Assembly: GCA_016508695.1 (NCBI GenBank)
Contig: VNKQ01000012.1
Coordinates: 1,178,001-1,242,000 of the forward strand
Source of the DNA: Hyphodiscus hymeniophilus
Taxonomy: Eukaryota > Ascomycota > Leotiomycetes > Helotiales > Hyphodiscaceae
Direction of reading: 5' to 3'
Length of the DNA stretch: 64,000 nt
The notes beneath the pieces are model-generated. The model saw nothing but the letters and a program-made list of their open reading frames with translations. It did no database searches and was not told the origin of the DNA. Each line of letters opens with the position of its first letter. Within the stretch, counting starts at the first letter, position 1. Below are positions 47,802 to 57,249 of the stretch, piece by piece. Both the position numbers and the translations under genes were made by a program.

Positions 47802-48135
47802 TTAATTTCCTCCGCCAAATGCACGATCAAACTTCGCAATCTCGTTAGCGGCCCCAGCCTTGTACTTCTCCTCCATTCTCAGTTGTCCCTTTGCCAGACG
47901 CTCGTTGATGCTTGGGGGAGCGTACAGGTAGCTGTTCAGGCTCAGACTAGCAGATCTTGTCACTTTGTCACTACAAGATTCGGTAGCTTTCATCAGCGAA
48001 GAGTAGAAATCTCAATAGCGAGGCATACTTTTCAGAGGTTTCCTTGCTTAAAATCTGTACTGAAGTAGGGTCGCCACGCTTTTGGGACATCGCACTCGAC
48101 TTTCTACTTTGGTTGGCTTTATCGAGGAAGACCAT
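47802..48135 (-). CDS. Small uncharacterised protein (91 aa)
   Basis: Exons on minus 48135-48029 and 47970-47802, joined by a 58-nt GTATGC...TTGTAG intron, phase 2; total 276 nt. It starts MVFLDKANQSRKSSAMSQKR and ends EIAKFDRAFGGGN. The protein is hydrophilic with no membrane segment or cysteine cluster. The C-terminal half (NERLAKGQLRMEEKYKAG) is likely helical. I do not recognise the family; the spliced frame and matching phase support a real gene. Confidence 0.6.
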
Positions 48136-48827
48136 TGTTATTGGAGATCGAAACTCTTGGAGATGAATTGGTGATGATTATCTGAAAGCCTAGGGAATTG
48201 ATATTGATGTTAAAATCTCTCAACCACAGATGGAAATCATCTCTATCAACAGCCTGAGAGGTTTTTATATACCCTCAGATCAAACGCTTCAGTGCCACTG
48301 TCTCGAAGTTTAAACACAAGATTTCTGCTCACTCTTGCACAACCTTGCCTCCTCCTATCTGGAGCTTCTAATCACGTGGGCTCTAATGCGCCCCAGGTGT
48401 TTTGCGCAGATGTGCGGAAACCCTGGTTGAGTTTCAGCCACCCTCAGCTCTTGCGAGCCTTGTTGACATCGTCGCAATCTGCGATCTACATTTTCTTTCG
48501 ACCTTCAACTTCCTACAACAATCCTGCACACGACCCTTTTCGGTGTTGCGATACAAAGTTGCATTCAACTACTCGAAGGTCTAGAGACGGCTTTGACACT
48601 GCTCAGAGATTTAGAAGCAAGTCTTAGACAGCAAGCCTTGGCGGTATCCGTTGAAACAGTCCCTTCATCGTGCTTGATATGACCATCTGGTACCGGTAAG
48701 CAGTGCGTCGATCATGAACTTGTCACGTCCACCGGGTTTAAGAGCATTTGTTCTCTTTTGGGCGAGGATTCATTGCTAACCTCCGCAGCAACGAACCTAG
48801 ACGGCGTGATCCCCACACCTGCGCAAG
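48136..48827. other. Intergenic between divergent genes
   Basis: About 690 bp of non-coding DNA, with promoters for the 91-aa gene and for the C2H2 gene. Short frames only. Confidence 0.5.
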
Positions 48828-51250
48828 ATGAGTGGTTCTTACAAAAATTCTTACTTTAACGGGTACTTTTACAAATACACGCCCAATATTGATAGAACTC
48901 AGCCTCAGTACGGAAGTCGTGCTTCTACTGGTGGTCAGCACCTTTCGAGAAATAGCGAATACACGACCAATATTGATGGAACTCAGCCTCGGGGAAGTGG
49001 TGCTTTTGCTGATATTCAGGACCTTCCGGGATATAGCGAATACACGACCAATATTGATGGAACTCAGCCTCAGTACGGAAGTCGTGCTTTTGCTGGTGGT
49101 CAGCACCTTTCGAGAAATAGCGAATACACGACCAATATTGATGGAACTCAGCCTCAGTACGGAAGTCGTGCTTTTACTGGTGGTCAGCACCTTTCGAGAA
49201 ATAGCGAATACACGCCCAATATTGATAGAACTCAGCCTCAGGACGGAAGTGGTGCTTTTGCTGGTGGTCAGGACCTTTCGAGAAATAGCTCAGCGGATTC
49301 TGCCTATTTTTCAGCCGAATCGGATTCTGACTTTTATTCATCTCATGTCTCTTTTCATCCCAGAGATCAAGAACCAGGACGACGAGCCGATGATCAACCC
49401 CGGCCTGGCCCCCGGGTCCAAGCAGGCTTAGAAAGTAGAGCTACGACGCAAAATACGAAACCAAGCACCCCAAACAGACGTGTTTCCTATTTGCCTGAAC
49501 ACTCGACAGCAAACCTTCTGTCACTACCCAATACGAACCGAGCTCCTATCGAAGTAGATGAACCCAATTCCAGATCTTTGCAAGAAGTGGAGGAAGTACG
49601 GGCCACCAATGATTCTGAGAATAACAGTCCTATCTCCGACCGCCGGCTAGTTTCTCAAGAGTCGTTCTCAAGCTACACCACATGTCCTGAGGATGATACA
49701 GACTGGGGGAAGACAGTGATAGCGATGGTTCATCACATCGCATGTTAAGGCATCTATCTGTACCTAGAGATGGCGAGACTGAAACTAAGGAGAGTCTTGT
49801 GCTAACTGCCTTGAGTTCGGTAAAGGTGGAGTTGGTCGGTCGCGTTATGAACGAGTTTTGGAATATTTTCGACCAAAATTGGACTTCTAATCGCAAGGGA
49901 TGTGTGACGGGGCAGCACTCAAAGAGCACCTCCACAGCTGGAGGTATAACAGAAGGCTCGCCATCCGCTGTCAGTTATGGGAAACATGCCCGAAACCGCA
50001 CAGATGACCAGCCGTCCGATGAGGATGATGACCAGTTCTCGAAAGGGTCCAAGCGTCCCAGACGAGAGGGACAAACTGTCGATCGTTCCGGCTTCGAGCT
50101 TATGCTCGCATGCCCCTATCGCAAGCACGATCCGTGGACGTACAATATCAGGGACTGGGAGAGATGCGCACTGGGTGGTCATAGAACTGTAGCACGAGTG
50201 AAGTATGATGTTCCACTTCCTTCGTCGGCTTTATCTCATACTTGCTAAAACTCATCAGGGGGCACCTCTATCGGTACCACATTATTCATCAATGTGCACG
50301 ATGTAAAAACTTGTTTCAGTCGCAAGATGAGCTCGATACGCACATTGAAGCAATTCAAGGCTGCGAAGCAAGGCCAACGCTGGTTCAAGTTGAGGGAATA
50401 ACAAGCAAAGTCAAAGAACGGCTGCAATGCCGAAAGAAAGCCTTCCCAGGCCAGACCGAAGTCGACAGATGGATGAATATCTATGGTATTCTGTTCCCAA
50501 ACGAGGAAGCCCCGGATAATCCCTGTAAGTGGATTTAGCGGCTCTCTTTGTTCTTCTAGAGTATGGGATTGAATTTAAATTGCTGTGGAAGCTAATGAGG
50601 CCATAGATTTTGAGCCCCTTCCAGACTATCAAGATAGATCAGCCCAGTCCCCTGATTCTCGAGAAGTAACACGTTACGAAGATTACTTGCGCGACGAAGT
50701 TCCAAGAGTCGTGCGTAGCGCGCTCGAGGCTGCTGTCAATGACGAGCTCGAGCCCATCGAAGAACGACTAAGTGCCCGGCTTGTAAACCTGATAGAAGAA
50801 GCCCAAAACATAGCATTTTCCCGATACCGCGCCAGACAGGACGCCGCAGGTCAGCCTGCAGTACCACAATACCATGGAGAGCCTAGCTCAAATTCAAACA
50901 CAGATAATGTGCTGGAGACATTCTACCAAGCGCCTCCGCCAAATACTCATTCTGATCACACCGTTACAGCTCCAGACTTCGATATGCCATTTCCCCACGA
51001 AGAAACACAATCTGACTCGGGATACGCAAGCAACCAATCGGGCCCAGGGCAAAGCTCTCGAAGTATATCTCAATTCAACGAACTCAGCACAGATTCTGGT
51101 GAGCTTGCACCAATTGCTGAAGAAGCACTGGCTATACCGGATGACTTTCCAGAAGATTTTTGGACAGAACAATACACCTCTAGTACAAAGCAATATCAAT
51201 GGGAAGCATCGTGGGGTGCGGGCGTAGTCGAAGATCTTGAGAACTTGTGA
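48828..51250 (+). CDS. C2H2-family fungal protein with N-terminal tandem repeats; apparent frameshift
   Basis: The C-terminal part has the fungal C2H2 layout: LACPYRKHDP ... WERCALGGHRTVARVK, then HLYRYH and CARCKNLFQSQDELDTH, then ITSKVKERLQCRKKAF and a helix VDRWMNIYGILFPNE. Segments: 48828-49709 and 49710-50202 (different frames), then exons 50259-50524 and 50592-51250. The first part starts MSGSYKNSYFNGYF and carries five 27-28-residue repeats. At 49705-49709, a run of five G, the frame changes; one extra G would join the parts without a stop, giving about 766 residues. So either a sequence error or a broken gene. The role is unknown; zinc-finger family members are presumed nuclear. Confidence 0.6.
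48876..49292 (+). repeat. Five-copy coding minisatellite (about 84 nt)
   Basis: Units start at 48876, 48960 (81 nt), 49041, 49125 and 49209. Consensus peptide YTTNIDGTQPQYGSRAFAGG, then QHLSRNSE. Copies 3 and 4 are almost identical. The antisense strand and another plus frame also stay open through the repeats, as expected for a repeat length divisible by three. Confidence 0.92.
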
Positions 51251-51714
51251 CACATCACAACTCAAGTTTACTCCATATTCAAGTGAGGGTTCAATGCAAC
51301 CATATTTTATTCAAGGGACGCGATTCCATAAAGTTCATAACCCAGCCGAGATCAGTTCTTTTATCAAGAGAGTCCAAGCAGCTACCCACCAGCTACCCAC
51401 ATGTGCCTGCAGTTGCAGATACGTGCAAAGACCCTCCAAAGAACTGATAGATAATCTCCATTTTGAAAGAAAAGTATGCCGTTGACGTTGCGTGAAAGAG
51501 CCCAGCGTCCAATGATCCAATCCATATCTGCCCAAAGAGAAAGAAAAGAAAAGAAAGAAAAAGGAAGTTTTGCAGAGCCCACGATCGCCATCTGAAGTAC
51601 CCATTTCCTAAAGTGCATTTCACCGTTGTAAGAAACTCTGGTGGAAATGCTCCTCAATCTGCATATGTCAGCGTCCATCACCCAGACCAGATCAAGAGAC
51701 TCACCAACAAAAAC
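51251..51714. other. Convergent intergenic region
   Basis: About 460 bp between two convergent genes. It includes an A/G-rich run near 51540-51565. No supported gene. Confidence 0.5.
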
Positions 51715-52541
51715 CTAAGAAGGCAACCGAACAGCATAGAAAACACCCTCATGTGTGTACCAGCGGCAATCACCGATGTCACCACTGTCAATCGTCAAGC
51801 GGTTTCGCTGTGTCCATGTTCCATCGGGCTCACGGCACCAATACATGCGCATGGGATCGTCATCGGCGGGCTTCATCTCCTGCTTCTTGTTCATCTCGAG
51901 ACCATCAGCGGTGGCCATCTGGGCGTTGAGGACCTCGTAGCCGGTCTGACCAATGGTGCCGATGGTAGGTTGGGTGATGGAGAAGGTGGGAAGGCCGGTG
52001 GTGGAAGGTTGTCCTTGGACGTAGTAGCCGGGAGTGTTGGGATAGGTTTGGTAAGGGAAACCAGGCTGAGCAATGGGTTGAGGGTAGACCATGGGTGCGT
52101 TGACGACCTATGATGAATTTGTTAGCGAGTAATCAGGAGATAGCTTGGTGTTTTGTCTTGGAGAACTTCGGAGGCACTTGCCGGCTGGTACGGGTATGGA
52201 AATGGGTAGCAGGAGAAGCCACTTGAGGGGAGTTTTGTCTCGAAAGGAAAGTAATGACAGGCAAAAGGGTAGATTTGAGATGTGAGTTGTACAGGGGAGA
52301 CAAAAGCCGGAATAGCAGGTCCGCCAGGAGCGATTGCGTGAGGAACTGGGTGAGCCACCGTAGGAATGGGAACACCAGTCAAGGTCACTGGGATCGTGGC
52401 CGCAGTGGCAACGCCGGACTGTGGAAGGTAGGTCACACCGCCGATGATTATGCTGCCATCATCGCGAGGGATGTAGGTGTGAACATTTGGACCATCAGTG
52501 GTGTCGCGAACCTGAGGTTGGAAGTTCTGCTGCTGGCTCAT
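51715..52541 (-). CDS. Uncharacterised Pro/Gln/Tyr-rich protein with a conserved tail domain
   Basis: 255 residues by the model used: exons on minus 52541-52167 and 52107-51715. Start MSQQQNFQPQVRD at 52541. The N-terminal half reads HTYIPRDDGSIIIGGVTYLP and then becomes rich in Pro, Ala and Val. The C-terminal 45 residues, YWCREPDGTWTQR ... DCRWYTHEGVFYAVR, look like a small aromatic domain that I have seen as the conserved end of many fungal hypotheticals. The intron donor is uncertain: GTTCTC at 52166 keeps frame, while a nearer GTGCCT does not. No function can be given. Confidence 0.65.
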
Positions 52542-52804
52542 TGTAAAGCTGTGTTGAGTGCGTGTTGAGTGTTGTGCCGATGAAAGATATTGCAGAGTAA
52601 ACGTCCTAAGCACACTGGAAGGGTACAAAAGGTTGTCGAAGTTGCAGGTCGATGGTGTTGATGAGTTGGTAATCGACGCGTTGTGTTCTTTGTTGACCTT
52701 TAAATACGCCGAAGTATTGGCTCTGACGTCGTTGGGGAGCGGAGAAAAGAAAGGGATGAATTCACTTGATTCTTACTTCGGCCAGGACAGCAAAAGTGAA
52801 GTTC

Positions 52805-53288
52805 TCAGGGAGTCCAAGACACAAGGAAGATTGAACTTACAGGAACCTTTCCAGTTATTTTGACAACAGTCTTGGCAGCAGGATCATAGACCAAGACACC
52901 TGGCTCTTTCTTTTTCTTGGGTTCCTCCTCAAGGAAGATATCGGTGCAGGGCCAGCATGGAAGGAGACACATCGTTACTTTGTAGAATTTGGCGGAACGG
53001 AATAATTGGGAGGTGATGGCGAAGCTGAAGAGAATGTTGTAAAGAGCAAGTGGAGTACGGGAGCAGATGGACAGATCGTTGTATAGCGTAATTGGTCCCA
53101 GCGTTGTTATGATGTTCATCCAGTCCTCAAAAGTGCTCAGTAAAGCGTGAGACTGTTTCTTTGACCACAGATGGTTTTGGGGAGTACGGATTGATGGGAG
53201 CTGCAGTAGAATCCAATGCACAGAACATCAAAACTTCTTTGATTCCTGTGCCAATTCTGGCAAGATAGTCGAAGATCTTGAACGACAT
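52805..53288 (-). pseudogene. Small protein gene with an apparent one-base frameshift
   Basis: From the ATG at 53288 the minus strand reads MSFKIFDYLARIGTGIKEVL and on to SRFTEHF, then a stop. The adjacent frame continues EDWMNIITTLGPITLYND, a hydrophobic stretch LALYNILFSFAITSQLF and MCLLPCWPCTDIFLEEE, ending near KITGKVP with a perfect GTAAGT donor at about 52836. The two frames meet at an A/T run of four (53129-53132 on plus); removal of one base would fuse them. A possible 3' exon after a CGTCAG acceptor stays open (SQYFGVFKGQQRTQRV). Family unknown. It could be a real gene with a sequence error, or a decayed one. Confidence 0.4.
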
Positions 53289-54544
53289 ACTGGTGGCACA
53301 GTAGATTCTCGCTTAGGACGGGAGGGTTTGAGTAGCGCCGGAGATGGAAAAGGAGAACAACGTGATAGTCACGAGGTTTTTGGCGTGTTTTGAGAAGGAA
53401 TTGAGAAGCAGTTGCAAAAGGTGTGATGTTGAAGGCTCTTGTTTGTTAAGTAACAAGTTTTTGGTTTTCCAAGAGTGAGAAAACAAAGGCAGAGTCTTTG
53501 GTAATGGGCAGCTTAGTGCAAAGCTTGGACCGACCCATACTGCTATTTCACATGACCTGGCTAGCATATAAGGATATACTTAGGCTACAAAATTACTGCT
53601 AGTAAAAGGTCCTCACCTATTGCATTCGAATCTCAAGAAGACATTGCCTTACTTGAGTCAAAACATGCCTGTCAAACCGATTCGACAAATAGAGTAATGC
53701 TCGACAAGCAAGCACATAACTCGAACAATTCGGCTTTGTCCTGAGTGAACCTGCCGTTGAGTATTAAGCTCTGTTTAATCTACAAATGTTTTTTCAATGC
53801 TAATAAGCTACTTAAGGTTTCAGTTTGGTGCAAACGACCCTCATATTAAGTCCATTTTACAACATGGCTGCGCAGTTAAGCTGCAAATATTTCAATCCTA
53901 CATGAATGAGCTCTGATTACAGCCCGATACGGCTTCCCGTATCCTGCCTACTTACTTTTTCTATGTATGGATATTGGGAGGATAGATAACTGTGAGAAGC
54001 TGCTTGGAAGGCGAAACTACTTGAGAAATCAATGTACAAAGGAACAGCCACACGTCTCATACTAGCTGGAAGATTTGCACTTAACCCATAGCACATTTCT
54101 TGTATCACTTTGGTACTCAGTGATCATTGTCATGGGTGTAAGCTATTACCATACTAGTTCAAGCCCGCAGGGATCCTCCCATGCTCAGATACTCAATTTG
54201 GGCCGTCGAATTGCTACCCGCTAAAGCAGGTACGGCACTACTCAAGTACATCACCAGCGACTAATGGACTGAAGCTGGCAACACCCAATTTGTCGATGTG
54301 TTCAATTTTCTACAAGCATATTTTGCAGATGATGCTATGTAGTTATTACAATGTGTAGTAGAGCTGAGGGATGTAGTCGTGACCCCGCTGTATGACAATA
54401 GGCTTACTACATTCCTGAAGAACTTGTAGAAGTCTTTTGTATCGGTGCGCCAAAGAGAGACGCTCTACGATCGACCGGGAAGTTACCAGAGTACTCCTCC
54501 TAGCGTCCACGTGACTACCCTCAAACACTACCAGGCTATGATCA
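53289..54544. other. Gene-poor region before the tandem repeats
   Basis: About 1.25 kb without a recognised gene. It is AT-rich in its middle part. Confidence 0.5.
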
Positions 54545-55245
54545 CAAAGACCTAGACTCTGACTAAATCACCTTCAGCTCACCTCAAATTACACATCATT
54601 ATCTCTCAAACTTCTGTTAGCAATTGTTTTGAGATAACACCTACCTAGTGCTGGCGGTTGAAGCTGTGCTACTTTTACCGAGCCCCTGAAGAAGCGAACT
54701 TCTAGCGTCAGCTTTACCACCTCACCCTTGTACTGTACACTGCCAAGCCAAGACAACAAAGGTCCTGCGATCTGGCTCTATCGCTATCAACTCACCTTAA
54801 ATCACACTTGATAGTCCCTCAAATCTCTGTCAGGAGATAATGGTACTGGCATTAAAGCTGTGCTGGATCGTCGAAACCCCTGACGAAGCGAACTTCTAGC
54901 GTCAGCTTTATCACCCTTGTACACTGCCTACTTAAGACAATAAAGGTGAGACAATCTGGCTCTATCACCTTCAACGCACCTCAAATGACACTTGATCATC
55001 CCTCACATTTCTGTCAGACATTTTTCCTGAGATAATAGTGCTCGCAGTTAAAGCTACACTGGATTTACCGAGCCCATGACGAAGCGAATTTCTACCACCC
55101 CACTTGAAGCTGTGCAGAATTTACCGAGCCCCTGACCAAACGAACTTCTACCACCTGAAGCTGAGGTGTGCTAAGCTTACCGAGCCCCTGACAAAGCGAC
55201 TTTCTAACGTCTGCTTTACCACCCTCAGGTCTCGTGCATTGAATC
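54545..55245. repeat. Degenerate non-coding tandem repeat block
   Basis: Three long units of about 180-230 bp start near 54545, 54773 and 54956. Each goes from a TCTGGCTCTATC / CAACTCACCT part through GAGATAAT and TAAAGCTGTGCTGG to a core GAAGCGAACTTCTAGCGTCA followed by GCTTTA.CACC. In the last unit the core piece ACCGAGCCCCTGAC.AAGCGA is repeated three more times at about 50-60 bp spacing. Frames are broken everywhere, so it is non-coding. It could be a satellite or a decayed element. Confidence 0.8.
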
Positions 55246-55634
55246 ACTATACCTGACATTGTTCACACATTGAAGACTCAACTTGGGAACAAGAGCAACT
55301 AAAGGAGCCGTCAGTCGCTTTCAATCATTGAAATCGCCTTCGACTTTTGCATGACTGGCACGCAGACAAAACTCAGATCCCGGTAAGTCGGGTATCAATT
55401 CTGCTCGCTAAGCCTCCTGAGTTTGGTAGGAGCATACTAAAGCTCTTGCTTGCAGATAAACATAGCCCAAGTACCTCTACGAAACTTTTCCCACAAAGCA
55501 GAAACATTACTCCTCAACCACACCGCATATCAGTTGCAACTCATTGCATCTTGCCATACAACTCGGAGCTTCCGAGCTTGATCCGCAAAGGCCATACCCA
55601 GACTCGAGTGCTGCACGTTTTCGAAAAATTAGCA
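55246..55634. other. Upstream region of the 2EXR gene
   Basis: About 390 bp between the repeat block and the next gene's start codon. The frame at 55347 is open but unconvincing. Confidence 0.45.
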
Positions 55635-56526
55635 ATGGACTCTAGGACAACTTCTGCGAACGACAGGGAGATGGATCTCTTCAAGCGCGACATAATCAAA
55701 CACTATCTGGTGCGCAAACTTCTGTTTCCTTCTCTCATGTCCTTTTGAGATCGGAATGTTAACAGGTACTGATCTATCGTTTCTGAAGATCACCAATCAA
55801 TCTGCCGTAAAAACCCCTAGATCGACCCCTGGATTTCCCAAGTTCAGAGAGTTACCCTCGGAGTTACGAATCAAGATCTGGAAGATGGCACTACCAGGTG
55901 AGTACTGTTCCAGTCATTCAATGCCCATGAACATCGCTTGGAAAATAAATGCTAATTTCTAACTCTTTGCCTAAGGTCCCAGACTGGTCATAGTCCGCCC
56001 CGTCGTCTTGCCCAAGAAAAAGACAAAGACCAAGACCAAGAGAAAGACCAAGAAAAAGCCAACAAACCCCCATGATAGCATACTTCAGCATACTTTCGTT
56101 TCTCCCACCCGTCCACCAACGATACTATTTGTCTGCCGAGAGGCAAGAGCGGAAGCACGAAAGTTTTACAAGTTGACATTCGGATGCAGAAGCCTCCAGA
56201 TCGCTAACAGTCGTAAAATATTCCAGATCCCAAATACGATCTGGTTCGACTTCAATAAAGATTACCTCTATTTCGAGGGAGAGGGAACCCGCAAATTCGG
56301 TACCGCTCTGCACAAGTTCAAGTTGTGCTTTAACAATAACGTAAGCGGAATTCGTTCAGGTGCGGCCATGGTAAAGCATATTGCCATAAATGAAGAAGTC
56401 GCACTTCACATAACCAGCGATGATATCAAGACTATGATAAGATTCCTTAGCTACTTCGGCCCGAAATACTTCAGAAGTCTCATAAAAGTATCAATGCGTT
56501 TGAATCGGCTACTTGCATCTGCCTGA
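55635..56526 (+). CDS. 2EXR-domain protein
   Basis: Fungal protein family of unknown function, 244 residues. Exons: 55635-55709, 55789-55897, 55976-56526; total 735 nt. The domain begins FPKFRELPSELRIKIWKMAL with the conserved LP.ELR..IW pattern near residue 42. It continues after the intron with GPRLVIVRP, an inserted run of alternating Lys/Thr (KKTKTKTKRKTKK), and later TILFVCREARAEARKFYKL. The second intron is well defined (GTGAGT ... CTAAG); the first is fixed by phase only. Paralogues of this family are common in accessory regions of fungal genomes. Confidence 0.8.
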
Positions 56527-57249
56527 AGAGAAAGGGTGGGTTTCGTGGACAAAGCGGACTAGGAGAAATTTTGCCTTCGATATCTTCCAACTCCGGCGCT
56601 TGACACAAAACGTCAAAAATTGGAAGATCACTTGGAAAGAATAGCGATTGAGTTTGGCGATTATCGAGAGCTTTGATCCGGAATTGAAGCTCGCCAAGGT
56701 TGTCACTCCAGCATTGTGATGGAATGGTTACAGATGATCTGGTTGCAACGGCATACCGCGTTCTGGGTGCCATGGAGATGGAAATTCATATTGGTGAGCA
56801 GTAGAAGCTTAGCGTATGCGAATGTTACAAGTTATCATTCACTCTATCATACACGAGCAATGAAAAGATAGTTCCTCGTGCTGGCGCCACTTTAACCATG
56901 ACTGCATATTGCCCTCTTTTCGCAGTTCATACATCGTCCTCCTCCTTCCGATCTGGTCCATATTCCATAGAGTCAACGGCAAGCAAAGAGAACAAAATGT
57001 TTAAATGTGGTGTACATGCACCTGACTCCAAGCTGTCACGACCATCGAGTTTGTCTGAGAGGGATTGGATCCAGTGACTCAGGTATGGACCACTGCGCCT
57101 CCTGCGCGGACACCACCCTTATTTCAGAAAAGATACTTCCTGCTAGATCGATGCAGTGTGTGGTTGAGGTTTCAGTCCACCGCCAAATAGTCTGCTAGCA
57201 CCTTAAAGTGTGCAGGAAACACTTCTGCTGCTTCCATAAAATCCGAGTC
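56527..57249. other. Convergent intergenic region
   Basis: About 720 bp, short frames only, nothing recognised. Confidence 0.5.

Noticed and set aside
48832..49431. 199-codon second plus frame and antisense frame in the minisatellite
   Set aside because: Openness follows from the 84-nt repeat length being divisible by three. The in-frame C2H2 reading has the better continuation.
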